Shown here in pieces: positions 38,452 through 52,499 of a stretch of DNA of 64,000 bases. Source of the DNA: Homarus americanus (lineage: Eukaryota > Arthropoda > Malacostraca > Decapoda > Nephropidae). The notes beneath the pieces were generated by a model. The model did no database searches and had not been told where the DNA came from. It worked only from the letters and a program-made list of their open reading frames with translations. The translations under genes were made by a program, and so were the position numbers. The stretch spans positions 7,539,065 through 7,603,064 of the forward strand of contig NW_024725489.1 of the NCBI RefSeq assembly GCF_018991925.1. Reading direction: 5' to 3'. The first letter of the stretch is position 1. Each line of letters starts with the position of its first letter.

Positions 38452-41400
38452 GTTAATTCTTTCTATAAGTTTTAGGAAATCATCTCACTTGAAGAGTAAC
38501 TTATAAAAAGAAGAGCAATTATATATTTATTACATTGTTTTAGTCGTGTATGGTCATGCTCAAGTTGTGTGTCTGGAGTCGCTTCGAATTTAGAGTATAA
38601 ATCCTCGACATAAGACTTTAGCGTTTACGGCATACAACGTTAGTACGCTGCCATAACTATCAACATATACAGCGACCTCTTTAGTTATTCTGATCAACTG
38701 TAACAAGATTTATTAATGTTGTGAAAATATTAATACTTATAGGGTATAAACTTTATGACTGTTCGTGGTGTGAGGTTTTAGTGCCGCGAACAAAGTGAGA
38801 AGAGAGATAGAGAGAAGATACTAATTGAGAGAGAGAGAGAGAGAGAGAGAGAAATACATAGAAAGTACCGAGAAACAAAATAAGAGAGAAGATAATTCAC
38901 GTTCATACAAACAGCCAAGTAATCATACAAACTCACATTTAATTAAACGACTAATACAGCGCCATCTGTCTCATAAAACCATTACTATCTCCTCTATAGC
39001 TGACCTAAACATTGCCGAATTCTGAAAAGCTCGCCCAGATTAAAGTCTCTATAAAGAGTAAAGCGTTGCGTAGGTCTAGTTGAAACACGATCCAGGCTTT
39101 AAAATACTTAAACGAGGTGTTGACATATAATGCTTAGAAGTGATTAGTCTAATTAAATCAAGCTGAGACACTCCTTCACGATGAGGTGGAATGTTGTCGT
39201 ATAAGATGATCATCCGTCAGAGTCGTAATTTATATCAGACTTGTTATCGTATCTGACTGAAACAACATTAATATGGATCTGAGAATCAACAACAGAATAT
39301 GTGTAAAAAATTAATTATAATCCTATTAGAAACTAGGAAAGTGTAATGAAATATCAATAGTTCCATTCACCAGAAGAGAATGTTAAGGGTACGTCATTCA
39401 TATTATCGTTCACCAAGAAACCTTCATTCGAAATATTTAGATAATTTCAGGGAGATGGAAGAGTTTATTTAAGCAGGTGCATAAGAGTTGCCTCAAGTTC
39501 AGACATTTTACTGAAATACACAAAATTTACTCGGTGTTGTGTTAGTCTCAGGCGAGAAGTTAAATATTGGGAAGCCTTGAGTGACCAAGTAAGGCCTCGA
39601 GACTTCACAGTTATTTAAACTTTGTAGACATGGATATAAATACAATTACATTTTGGTGTTTTGTCTGAATGTTTTGTTACGTGTTTTATGAAGCGTTATG
39701 TAAAATGTTCGTTATACAGTTTACATATATTGTACTTCATTATAGGAATAGTCGTTACGTTAAGGTTTAAAACACATTTGTCGTTTTACCAAATGAGGAT
39801 AACAATTTAATTTTTATTTGCCATGATTTATTAAAAAAATTAATGTATGGTAAAATTTATTGAATTTCTTTAAGACGTTGTTTCCAATTATATCATAATC
39901 AAACTGTCGATAGGTTAGGTTAGGTTAATAATGATAGCAGTAATATAATAAAAAAAATTTCAAAATCAAATCTGAAATGAGAAATACAAACTTAGAATTG
40001 TTAGTAGTTATGGGGTTATATAAACAAAACTAACTCTTAAGATAAACAGGACTTAAGGACACAAAATGGTGTTACTGAGACACATTGGCTGGGGAGCATG
40101 GCCAGTAAACTAACCTAACCATATGGGATCAGGGGTGTATCAAGGAGTTCATGAAGGATCAAAACTCATTTAAACTAGTTTTTATTGACCTTGACCCTGT
40201 AAAGCATAAGGTCATGAGAAGGAGATATTGATCATTAGAATGGTATAGTTTGCAGAGTGAAAGTTAAAGACAAGATCCACACGTAGCCCTTATCACGGCA
40301 CACCTAGATACGACGATGTTGCTCCAGCCTTCACCAATACCTGCCGCCCGTGTTGTTCCAAGCGCTGGTGTAGATTGATGTTCCATGACACTGCATTACT
40401 GCTTTTAGACTCAAATGACGAAAAATAGTCAATATCGGGTTTGAGTCGAGTCGTTTATCAACTACTTCGAATACAAGGCGAAAGTTGTGTCGGTTATGGC
40501 ATGGCTGAACGAGCACTGAGACACGATTACTCGATATGTCTTTGTGGTGTATCGTCTAAATATGTCTCTTGTTGTTTGGTTTGGTTTTCAAGAATTTCGC
40601 TCTTACTTAAATTTCGTTTCATCTGATGATAAACTGCTCTCATACATTTAGATATTTAATTATATATTTATTAATTTGTTCGTTTTTTTAATTAGGGTTA
40701 TTAATAGAATCCCAACTAGCACATTCACTGTAACTTTGTTAAATAATTTTTCATACCAACGACCAAAAAATGAAACCATGTTAATTGAATTAATACTTGC
40801 TCCTTCAACTTTGTCAAATGATTATTTTACATACGTTAAATTATAATTTAGAAATGATATCCTACTTACGTAACTTAAAATGAAAAGTTCACTTACGAGA
40901 GTTGAATCAAAATTTTTTTATTTCTAGTAATCATTACGCGTAAGTGATTCCCAAGATTTTGATATCCATGTAAATATAATTCAGAAACGACAATCTATTT
41001 AAGTTGTGTGTAATAAAACAAGTTTATCCAGAGGAGTTCAATAAAAGAAAGGTATATTTCTAGTATTGACTGCAGGTATGTACTCCAGTAACTCGTTCCA
41101 AACAGTACCTTTACGCTTTTAGTGTTGAGACAATATGACACAACGAACGAAGGATTTTGACAACCCACCGAGAACAGCAGGAGCCGCAGTGTTCATTCTG
41201 AAATTCATCGATCCGTTCCTATAGATAGTTTTGGAATGAGTAGCATCCACTTTAGAAATCATATTCTGTCTTGTTGCATCTCTCTCATTCTCTCTGTCAT
41301 TTTCTCTATAATTCTCTCATCCCTTCCTTCTTCTAGGATACAAAAGACTACAGAAGATCCTGTATTTGTAATTTAAAAATATATTAAACGTATGTGACTT

Positions 41401-42070
41401 TTACTGTACGTAATCATGAAACCTTCAGAACCCAGTACTGTATATTCTTACTACTAACTCTACGTAAATATGAACACTCAAGGCACTATTTCTTACTCAT
41501 AACTATACTTAAACATTAACATCCAACAAAACCAATGCTTTTTTTACCATTGATTTTACCCAAGGATGAAAAGTCTTTGTATTTATAAAGCGTGTTGTTA
41601 AGCACGTGACATTCCACCTTCTAACTGCTCCTGAAGGACGGGTTATAAAAGATCATCTCTGTTGGTCAGAATTTTAATAGCTGGCCGAAGGCTGAAGGAA
41701 GGGAAGGCTGAAGGAAAAAACAAAGAACCACTTGCATTTTCTCACGGGTTTGTTCTGGGTGATTGCTACTAAAAGTCACATTATGTGTTGAAAAGTATGT
41801 TTTATTAGTTTTGTGGGGAGAGACAGACAGACAGACAGACAAGTGGCTGGAGAGAGGTAGGGAGGGAAGGACGGATAACACAGAAAACTAATACAATTCC
41901 AGTTAATGAAGTTAGAATCAAGTCGTCCTAACTCACTGCCACCGTAAAGAGATTAACCTAATCTTGTTTTGGAAATTCAGGTACATTGCAGAATCAAGTT
42001 TAGGAAACATACCCAAAAAAGATAGACAGACAAACAGACGGAGAGGAGGGAGGGAAGTATACAGGAGAAA
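38452..42070. other. AT-rich intronic or intergenic DNA, no gene recognised
   Basis: Contains a short (GA)n at about 38,829-38,851, a three-unit GGTTA run at 39,912, and a (GACA)n patch near 41,822-41,840. No open frame shows coding features. Confidence 0.5.
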
Positions 42071-42071
42071 C

Positions 42072-42121
<50 letters not shown>
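42071..42121. repeat. (GA)n microsatellite
   Basis: About 50 bp of GA with one interruption. Confidence 0.96.
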
Positions 42122-42126
<5 letters not shown>

Positions 42127-44446
42127 CTTACACACTTCAGGTAACCCATTGATATTATTATCCTTTTCACGTTATTCGTAATTAAAAAATAAAATAAAAT
42201 ATATCATTGAGAAACAAAGGCTAAAATGACTCCCAGGTGTGATCTGATATTTATGAAATAATGTATTATTTAATAACAGTTTGTGAAGATGTTTTCTTTA
42301 TTTTTTGTCTGTGATTCAGTTTGTAACAGTTAACCAAACATTCACCTTGTTAATTATATACACAGCCACGTTATTGTTTGTTTTGTTTTGTTTGAATGTT
42401 TTTGTTTTGAATGTTTTTGTTTTGATTTTAATTATGGATGATATTAATTGATGAAGTAAATCTGAAAATATTACACGTAAAAAACTTGTTCAGTAAAGGG
42501 TAACAGATCTCCTTCTCACGCAATTAGATAGATAGATATAGATAGATAGATAGACGAGACGGACGGACGGACGGACGACGGACGGATGAAGAGAACTGGA
42601 AAGCATAATCCTCTAATTAGTCAAGTTTATTTAACAATTAACCTCTCATATATTCGACTAAGATTATTACGTGTAAACAGAATGAAAATTTGTGATACAA
42701 GATTCAGGGATATATTTATTCTGCATATTAAAATAAATCAAGCGGTTCCTTAAAAAATTCTACATTTCGTTTGACTAATCTCAACATTCAGTTTCATGGT
42801 TCAAACATCAATATCATCCCTCAACTACCCCTAGTCATCCAATATAGCGCTATCAACCCCGTGCAAATTAACTAAAATAAACACACGCTGGAAACACACA
42901 TTGTAGACTTCCAGAGACAGGAACAGAGTATTTATGCTAATGTATATGACCCACTTGTGGGGAATTAATATTACATGGTGATAATTTAACTCTGTGATAA
43001 CAGGGTCAGCGGCCCATATCATGTAGCTTTTTGGTGGTATTAGTTGACACCAGGTGAGAGTTATTACACTGAACAAGTGGTAGGAGGAAGACCTGCCGTC
43101 GTCCTGGGGGGCTTCTGTTCTTTAATAATTCAATGCTGCCTTTTTTTTTTGGCAGCGGCTTAGACTCTTTCTCCTCCAGACTGCAGTGATTGTATGCTTT
43201 CGAAACTTGCTTTAGAGAGTGGTTCAAAATTATTATTATGATATATGTAATTCCAGTGACTGTTGTGCCTCTGTGTTGCTAGCACTTGACACGTGTGACA
43301 TACTTCCTGAGAGGAATAAAAACCAAGTGATCATCCTAGTCAGCCAGGGACTTTAACACATACACTAGGATATGCTTTCTTGCTTTACCGGAAAAAGTGA
43401 TTTTTATTTCATTATAGTAGGTTTTTAAATATCTACCCTTCAATTTACACTTTTCGTTAACAAAAGTTTATTGTGATCACATATTCCTGTTTCCCTCAAA
43501 CGACGCCGAGCTTCAGTAATGTCTCCGTAATCATTGATAATAATCTTCTTACAGTTTGTTTGAGTCAGCACGCATCAGCTCTCTGGGGAATAAACGAGTC
43601 AATGGGATCTCCTTATGATGAGTCCTAACCAGCGAGTTTTGTTTTGTGTCAACATAATATGGATGATGGTGAACCTGTGTCCAAATGGTGTTCTCTATCT
43701 CAAATATTGTATATCTCTCTGTTATCTCTATGTCCCGGTCGGGGAACAAGGTTTATCTTGTAGCCCCGCCGACAGTTAACAAAACTTGCATGTTCCTGGT
43801 ATTAACTTTTTTGCAGGGTGTGTGGGGTGTGGGGTCAACTCAAAAGATCTTAGATCTCTCTTTGAGGCCTTAAGATGAGATGAAGCATTTGAGTTTACAG
43901 TTCTTCTGGATCTGAAGTCAAGAAAGTTAAGTGTTGCTCCCACTCTGTATATCAAGCTTTTAAATCCTGGACATGTTCCTTGATGTTTTTTTGCATTTGG
44001 AGGTCTGATGTTAGCCTAGAAAAAAAAACACAAGTAGGGTTCCTGAACTAGAACATTTTGAGAGTCTGTTGTTAGGAGAGAAAGATGAAGAGTTCCACTG
44101 CTCAGGCCACTGGTTTCTCCTCACATCACTGTCATTGAACGATGATTTGTAGACACTAATTAACCTTCTTCAATATCAAGTGTTTATACAGGATTTAAAA
44201 GTGGATAACAAAGGTTGAGATTCTGTGGAAACCAGAACAGATGTACAGAAAAGACTCGTAAGTTACCCCTTGATACAAGATTACCAAATGTAACACTATG
44301 GACGTGGTGTTAGATTCTCTCTTAACGTGATTTTTCTTTATAATTTTTTTTCTTCAGCCTAAAACGAGCGTCTGTGGGTGAAGGGAGGCCAGGAAAGGTG
44401 GTGCAGAGCAATAGAGGGTGGATGTGTTGAGAGAGGTTTGGGATGA
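42122..44446. other. AT-rich DNA with tetranucleotide repeats, no gene recognised
   Basis: Holds (TTTTG)n-like runs at 42,375-42,425 and adjacent (ATAG)n / (GGAC)n runs at 42,525-42,590. No coding sequence is recognised. Confidence 0.5.
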
Positions 44447-44656
44447 TATATATACGCTTGGCGTGTATGAAGAGGGAACAGTTAACTCAGTCGTATATGT
44501 ACTGGAGTCTTGCTTGGGAAAGTAGCGGCTTAGGAACCAGAAAATGTTGGAGTAACGGAAGTGTCTTCTGGATTATATTTCTATTCTACAAACCCAGTTA
44601 GTCGACGAGTTGTACGTACACACACTGAGACTTTGTTGTTACGACCATCAGACGAC
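44447..44656 (+). promoter_or_regulatory. possible TATA promoter and non-coding first exon
   Basis: TATATATA at 44,447-44,454 is followed about 40 bp later by TCAGTC (44,487-44,492), a match to the arthropod initiator TCAKTY. A consensus donor (ACGACA|GTGAGTAC) follows near 44,656. The spacing is longer than the usual 30 bp and no downstream exon was found. Confidence 0.22.
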
Positions 44657-45376
44657 AGTGAGTACCGAGGCTGAGTTATCTGAAGTGATGAATGAATCGA
44701 TCAATTGCTAAGCGATTTATAGTTTAGCTCAGAATCTTCCTGTGGCGAGGAGGCGCTAGCGTCTGGTTTATCTTCACTGTTCTGGGCTAAAGCTGCCGTC
44801 ACTGCACCGTCATTAGCAGAAAGTTCCATGTGTTCGTCACCATCACTACCCTGTGACACCATCATCATCTTCAACCATCACGCTCACAATCATCATCGTA
44901 CAGCCTATCACCACTGCCGTGTACTATATCACTGTAACTTATCGCCATCGCGACCATACCACCACGTCAACCCCGAATCAACGAAGCGAAAAAGTGATCC
45001 TCCTTACGTGTTTAGCCAGCGCACATCTAAATTGGCTGTTATCATTATCCTTTAGAGCCCAGGTTCCGATTCCCATAAAGTGAGACTGTACTTCCCTTGG
45101 CCTTGAAAACTCGGTAACGAAATTAGAAATTAGAACATAGTAATTACATTTTAAAGACAGTGGACCAGCCCTGAGGTGGACCCAGCATCCCACTTGCTGC
45201 TGAATACTAAGAACCAGCGGATAGCGTCACTGCTTGACACCCCGCAGCATAGCAGGGAAATGACAGATGACAGAAGAAAATAGTATGCACCGCCAGAGAA
45301 CTATGCTGGATTAACTTTACTACTTTCCAGCATCTGCCACTCAGGCCGTGTTGTGGATTAGAGATCTCTAACTATT

Positions 45377-45377
45377 A

Positions 45378-45411
<34 letters not shown>

Positions 45412-45448
45412 TATTATTATTAAACCATTTGTTATTATTACAATGACA

Positions 45449-45520
<72 letters not shown>

Positions 45521-45545
45521 TATTGGTATTGTATTATTATTATTA
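45377..45545. repeat. (ATT)n imperfect trinucleotide repeat
   Basis: Three blocks of ATT/TTA repeats with short interruptions. Confidence 0.95.
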
Positions 45546-47667
45546 TTGTATTATTGTTATTATTGTGCTGGTATTTATTTATTGTTGTTGTTATTGCCAC
45601 GATAAACTTCCGACAGTGAAACAGGATATTTAGTAACGGATAATATAACTGTGGATTTACTGATTTAAATGACTGTACAAGATGAAACTCCCCAGATTAC
45701 CTGAACATTAGACACTCATTCATTTCACAGGAAAAATGAAGCCACCTAAACCTAAACCCTAACCCTAATAACCTACTCCCACCGGTAGTAAATTAAAGTG
45801 CCTAATAATCTTCAAGGTAATCCAAAATGCAATGAAAAACCACTAAAATATTCATAAGAGTAAACGAACGACTCTAGTGGTCTCTTGGATCGAGTTTATT
45901 ACACAAGACTCCGGTTTAGACTCACCACTATTATGTTATATCGTTTTGAATTAACAACTGTTAATTGTATGCACAAATATAGAACAATTATTAAAGGAAT
46001 CCCATTACTAGGTATTTTCATTCTAAATAAATGAAAATTAGTCAGGTGGCAATCATCAATTAAATTAAAGTTTAAATGGTTTGCATGATAATTACAATGA
46101 AGAATAACATAAACAGCAAACCGTAAATTCATAGAAGTAATGAAACTAATGATAATAATGGAATTAATAATTTGGCACCCACATAAACAGCCTTATCACT
46201 ATTAACCGTATTAATAATATAAAAAACTCTAACAGACAGTCACCCCAATTGCCATTTGAGAACATAAAGCAGGTGTGTGGGGAATTTGGTATTAAGACAA
46301 CAGTAGAGGGAGACAGGAGAGGGAAGGGGGAAGAAGGAAAGAAGGAAGGGAAGGGAAGGGGGGGAGAAAGAGGGAAGGGGGGAAGGGGGAAGAGGAGGGG
46401 GGGCAACAGCATGGAAGTCTACCTTACTAATACAACAAGAAAACGCCCTAATTACCATCAATTCTTCATAATATATATCAAACTGTAGCTCTACCCCCTT
46501 TAAGGTTGATCTCGATAACCTGGAAACATAGACTTTTTTATTAGACGTTTGAGTAAACACAAAGTGGGTATTTACTCAATATGCAAATCTATTAAAACTT
46601 TGTAATACACTAGTTTTTTTCTCTTCGTTAATTTTCATGTTATTAAATGTAATTATATTAACCAGTGAAGCGAGGACTAATGCTTGGTGTTAACGTTAAT
46701 AGACTTGATAATGAATGCTTTTGTGAATAATTGGGTAATGTACCTTGTATAATCACAGCCGTGAACACAGAAACTACAGAGGTAGCGACGCATTTTCTTA
46801 GACTGACATGCAATTGGTCCCAAGCATAAGTTACTTAAATACAACCTGGAGTCATTGACCTTTAAACTGCGTGATCAGCCACACACTTTTTGACAATTAA
46901 CTCTTCAAAAGCCTAAACAAATAAGGATAAAATCTGGGTATTTATCATGAAGAAGAGTGTGAAAAATTCGTCTCCAACAAGCAGGACTCCACACGTTATC
47001 CTCCAAGCCTTGTTTACGCGACGACTCCTGAAAAATCAGTAGACTTTCCATTTACATCCCTCTATCTCGACGTAGGCCACAGACACAACCACGAGCCACT
47101 TATAGACGCCATGCATCCGAATTCTGTTTGCTCTGATGGCGTAATACGGGTTATAAAACGAGAGTCCTTGCCATCGACAAATTTAAAGAGGCTCCCGGAA
47201 ATCAAGGAAGAAATTAAAAGCAGCTTCAGGAGATAAGTAGTTGAATCTGGGAAGCCAGGTGGTGGAGTGCTAAGAAGACTTGGTGGTTTTGTCTACATTA
47301 GCTTCAAACCATCAGCCAAGGACTCGACGTTATAGCCTTTGTCATCTGCAGTGACTTTCATTCTGCCATTGATGTTTTTTTGTTTTTGTGGGAGGTTAGG
47401 TTAGAGTTAGGTTAGGTGACTTCTGACATTACTGAAAGATCCAAGTACCATTACTAACTTGAGATAGAATGTTGTAGAGTTGTTGACGTACACACACACA
47501 CACACATACACACACACTGTACACAGGGTCAATCTAAAAACATTTTTATCTTAATATTAACCTAACCTAACACTGAAGCCCTAATAATTATAACCCTAAC
47601 CTAAACCTTCTTTCCAAGTAGCAAAGGCTAAAATAAAGCTCAGGTGGTGAATTAATGTTCAGGTGAT

Positions 47668-47668
<1 letters not shown>

Positions 47669-47729
<61 letters not shown>
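47669..47729. repeat. (CT)n microsatellite
   Basis: About 60 bp of CT with one TTT interruption. Confidence 0.97.
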
Positions 47730-47732
<3 letters not shown>

Positions 47733-48149
47733 ATATCTATACAAGAAACTACTTTCAATTACATTATATCTTTCACTTTAACACACAAACATACAATCTA
47801 CTGGAACAAAACTCTTTATTACATGTGAAACAAGTGACTTGAATAAATACATAACTTCAATAACTTATGGTTCTCTGTTGGTATATCAGTGCTGTAGGTA
47901 CTTGTAGGGTTATATATACCTGGTATTTTATCTATGTACAATAAGTGATATATATTGTATAATATTTAATTGTTGATTGATTAGTGTAATTAGTATCTTA
48001 TTTACCTGTTTAAAGACCTAAGGTGTTGATTTTAGTAATATCATTGTAACATCATCAGATATGTACAGTATAAAAGTGATTCTATAATAACTCTTTATAA
48101 TTATTATGGGTTATGCTTAAATTGTTTAATTCTTATTTAGATTTAATGC

Positions 48150-48205
48150 AAACCTAACCAAAACCAAACCTAACCTAACCTAACCTAACCAAACCTAACC
48201 AAACC
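48150..48205. repeat. (CCTAA)n interstitial telomere-type repeat with CCAAA variants
   Basis: Four consecutive CCTAA units flanked by ACCAAA variants. Confidence 0.85.
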
Positions 48206-49501
48206 AGACAAACGTGTGAGTGTGTTTCATTCACCACTCGATAAGATATTGTCTAGCCTGGGTAAGATTGAGAAGCCAGTGCATTTTTGTTCATGTGAAT
48301 TCTTAATGGATATGTGTAGTAATAATACGTGCACCTTCACATACTGTTACTTGTAGTATGTAGTACAGCTTCCATCTCTGGGCACATCTGAACGCTTATA
48401 TATTTTTTTCCTTCTATCTGTGAGGACGAGATGACTGGGGAACATGGTGTTGAGGTGATTGTATGTTGATTTTTTGTTATTGAAATTTATTAATAGTTCA
48501 AAGAGAGATCAGAGAGGTGGTGGTGTTATTGATTTATCTTGGTAGACTGATGATATTTAAAAGTTGTTCCTTCAGTATATACAGGTGTGACATGGGTAAT
48601 GTAAAGTTATTACCACGTATATTTATTTCGTGTCATTAATATAAATAATACCTAACAATAATAATAACGGCAGTGATAACAAAATTCACAATAATAAATA
48701 TAATAATTGTATTCATAGTAATAATAATAATAAAATACTGAAATTAGTTAAGTAGATTCACTGATATTAAGATACAAAACTTTCTAATAATGATCCAATT
48801 AGCAACTTGTTACACTCTGTCTCACCATCCAGCTAAAAAGGATAATATTCAACACGTCATTTCCATTCATCACAACACGCAGGTATCAACATCTGGCTAC
48901 ACCTGGAACATCTCAAGAGTCCAAAAATTACATGAAGATTAAAACCAAAATACAAGAAAGAAATTAAATTATTCAACACTCTCTATTAAGTATTGCAACT
49001 ATTAATAGTCTGTTAATGAATGTCATAACAAGAAATTTAACTAAAATAATGTTATATAAAATACAGTTTTCCAAGATATCTCAGATAAAACTCGTCACTA
49101 ATCGTAATGTACTTTAAAAAATACAAACTGCTATCAACACACTATCGGTGGCACCAAACCAGGCTACCAGTGCATTTAATACCGGTTTCAGCAGCATCAT
49201 TAAAACGTGTAGGTTCCGAAAACGTCTCACAGGTGATTATACAGTCATTACCACGGGAGATAACGGAGCACCTGCTCGGAGGAGGGAGGCAGAGGCAGGA
49301 GGCTGGGACGGTTCTATGGGGAGTGTTGTCGCCCGGGCCCCGTCACCTGACCACCACCGACACTAAATGTAATTCGCCTGGGTTTAACAAGTGACGAAAT
49401 TAATTTCCTTGTTAACATTATTCACTCTGAAATTTAGTTGTTGTTGTGTGTTTTTCTTACAGGAAAAATAAGTTATTGGATACTAATATTTATAGATAAA
49501 T

Positions 49502-49579
<78 letters not shown>

Positions 49580-49694
49580 ACACACACACACACACACCCA
49601 CACACACACACACACACACCCACACACACACACACACACACCCCACACACACACACACACACACCCACACCCACACACACACACACCCACACCC

Positions 49695-49731
<37 letters not shown>

Positions 49732-49888
49732 ACACACACCCACACCCACACCCACACACCCACACACAACACACACACACCCACACCCAACACACACACA
49801 CACACACACACCCACACACACACACACACCCACACCCCACACCCAACACACACACACACACACACACACACACCCACACACACACACA

Positions 49889-49919
<31 letters not shown>

Positions 49920-49922
49920 CCA

Positions 49923-50004
<82 letters not shown>
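49502..50004. repeat. (CA)n microsatellite, ~500 bp, with CCCA interruptions
   Basis: About 500 bp of CA repeat broken by irregular CCCACA and CAACA variants. All frames on both strands are open for this reason and none are genes. Confidence 0.98.
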
Positions 50005-50008
<4 letters not shown>

Positions 50009-50734
50009 ACACACATGTATATATGTTATATTATGCTGAAAAAAAGAAAAGAATGCCATGGCTCTATCACGATGATAAATCGTCCAATCACTTCAACATG
50101 ATCTACACTAGGAGTCAAGTTTCCCAGCGATAGCGCGATAAGTTCTCCTTTACTTGATATGTACTAATTCTCATATTTGGTAATTATACCTCTGAAAGGC
50201 AAAGGGAAGTAATTTTCAAAACTTCATTAAATAGTAACTCAGTGATTCATCATCCTCTCACGCTTCACTCTCCAGCAGTTAATTTCTTAATAATGGTATG
50301 TACACCTTACCTCACACCACTCCTTGGCTAATTGATATTCCTAATTTCACACCCCACTCAATTCTATATTCCTTGCACACCCCACTCCTACACCACTTGC
50401 AGCATACGTTAGCTGACAGATCTTAACGGTGTTCTCGGGTCTAACTCTGATGTCAATGATTTCTGCAGCCCATTCTTTGATAGTCAATATTCGCACCTAA
50501 GTCGTTTGAAAGAGACGGTGGCTTGTAAGTCAAGACTTTTAGGTTTAGACTTTTTAGCGATTATGGAATGTTTTCTGTGGTATGCTGAACGCAGATAAAG
50601 GAGACACTTAAAGGGGTGTATGCCATATGTAGACTCTTGGATTTATCTTACCAACGCTTGTACCTAAGTCGTGTGAGCTGAAAATGAGATGAAGGGCCCT
50701 TGATCCCTATGTACCTTGGGAAGAAATAGGCACT

Positions 50735-51120
50735 GTAACCCACCAGGCACTGTAACTCAACCAGGCGGTAAACTCCTACCAGCACTGTAACCTGCCAGTG
50801 TTACTGTAACTCCACCCAGGCATCGCAACTCAATGTAGGCACTGTAACTCCACCAGGCACTGTAACTCCACCAGACACTGTAACTCATCGGTACTGCAAC
50901 TCAACCAGGCACTGTAACTCCACCAGGCACTGTAACTCCACAGGCACTGCAACTCCACCACAGGCACTGTAACTCCACCAGGTACTGCAAATCATCAAAA
51001 ATGCAACTCACCAGACACTGCAACTCAATGAAATGGTAATCCAAATGAGATGACTGCACCTCACCTAGGCACGCACCCACCAGACACTGTAACTCCACCA
51101 GGCACTGTAACTCCACCAGT
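50735..51120. repeat. 18-bp minisatellite
   Basis: About 18-20 imperfect units of AGGCACTGTAACTCCACC, with units lengthened or shortened by a few bases. The frequent small indels give a minus-strand open frame of VELQCL repeats only in the better-preserved part. Confidence 0.9.
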
Positions 51121-51859
51121 GACCTTTGGAAACGTGATAGGCTGGAAGGTGGTGCACTGTGTCCCTTTCTATTTAATATCTCATCCCATCTTCGCTTCCT
51201 CCTCCTCACATCAGAAGACCTTTACCTACCTCATGCTTTTCTCGTCATCAATCTGAAATCCCATTTTTCGCCCAGGACAGGAAGCAGGACCTTTGTTCCA
51301 CGCTTCCGGTGAAGAAAGAAAAGAAACTCATTCTAAAATGACCTCTTCTGAAGATGACGCCTCATTTTAGATGTTTGAACCTGAGTCTATTACTTGAAAC
51401 CCAGATTCCACTGTTTCGGTTTCATGATTCGGTTGGTACGAGACAGTTTCACCATCTGAAGGAGGCAGCAGCAAATAGCTTAGCTGGAGAGCACTAAACT
51501 TTTTGGGAGTAGAATTATACCAATCTTTCTTGGTAATTATACTTTATCTATCCTGCTGTCAAATAATGGTTGCTTAAAGATCTGATCGTAAGAAGCGTCT
51601 AACACCCCTCATGATATCGCAAGATGATTAATTATTCAGTTTGGTACCACCCTGCGCTGTATTTCATAATATTTTCATCACTAAATACAAGACATATTGA
51701 TATAAACACGCCTCCGATGTTGATAAAGATTCAAAAAACATATAAACTGATGCCCAGAGATGTCATTATTTTAAGATAAATTTACTTAAGGGCAAACTGT
51801 GATTAAATTTCGAAGTGCGAGGCCTGAAGTTCAGTTCACTGATAATCTACCATCATAGC

Positions 51860-52320
51860 ACGCACTAATGCAGTTATTTTCAGCGGAGAGTTTTACGCTC
51901 AACCGGATGGCAAAAACTGTTAAAAAGCAAAGACATTGGCATCACTGAACAGGCAGCGAACGGCAATAAAGAAATACACTTCACGTTTTCCCTGCAGCCC
52001 ATGTGTGGGCGCGCGGCATCCCTCACCGCTCGCTCACCGGTTCTTCTGCCAGTCCCCGGCAAATCGTAATCACCCGATAACCCACCTCCCGCCAGAATTC
52101 GCCGCTCTCACGCTCATTCTCATCTCTACCTGCCCTTTAATACCCATGGTAATTACTGCGTTGTTCGTCTTCTTCATTATCTACTTTCAATGCAGATTTT
52201 TCTCCCCATTATTTCCCTCCTGGTGATTACTGCGCCCACATGCGTTATACCTGGCCTCAAGGCAACCGCTGATGTCCAGAGGAGTCATATTTACAAACAG
52301 GTCGCACCTTGCACCTCCCT
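51860..52320. other. compositionally odd GC-richer patch, no gene recognised
   Basis: Between the 18-bp and 27-bp arrays the sequence becomes rich in CGC/GCG strings unlike its surroundings. The texture resembles the scrambled patch at 22,505-22,920, so it may be failed consensus beside a tandem array. No coherent protein was found. Confidence 0.35.
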
Positions 52321-52499
52321 GGCGCCTTCCAGTTACCAATGGAATAACTCAAAATCTGTTGTATCCTATTGAAAGCAAGTCTATGATTAAGAGAGAGAAA
52401 TATAGGTCTGAGGACTGTCAGATTAGAAACTCCAGGTCCACAAACATCGTGTCAGTGGTTGTCTCCTCAGATAATGACGGTAGGAGTTTGAGATTGCAC

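Larger units (their letters stand above)
44657..49501. other. AT-rich DNA with many microsatellites, no gene recognised
   Basis: Contains (ATT)n at 45,377-45,545, a purine tract (GGGAA-rich) at 46,300-46,410, (AC)n at 47,491-47,518, (CT)n at 47,669-47,729 and CCTAA/CCAAA repeats at 48,150-48,205. A GC-richer open stretch at 49,148-49,366 has no recognised homology and is not called. Confidence 0.5.

Noticed and set aside
49148..49366. 72-codon GC-richer open frame
   Set aside because: The composition is suggestive, but no splice sites, start context or recognisable motif support it.
49438..50133. Long open frames of Thr-His or Cys-Val repeats on both strands
   Set aside because: They are produced entirely by (CA)n microsatellite sequence.
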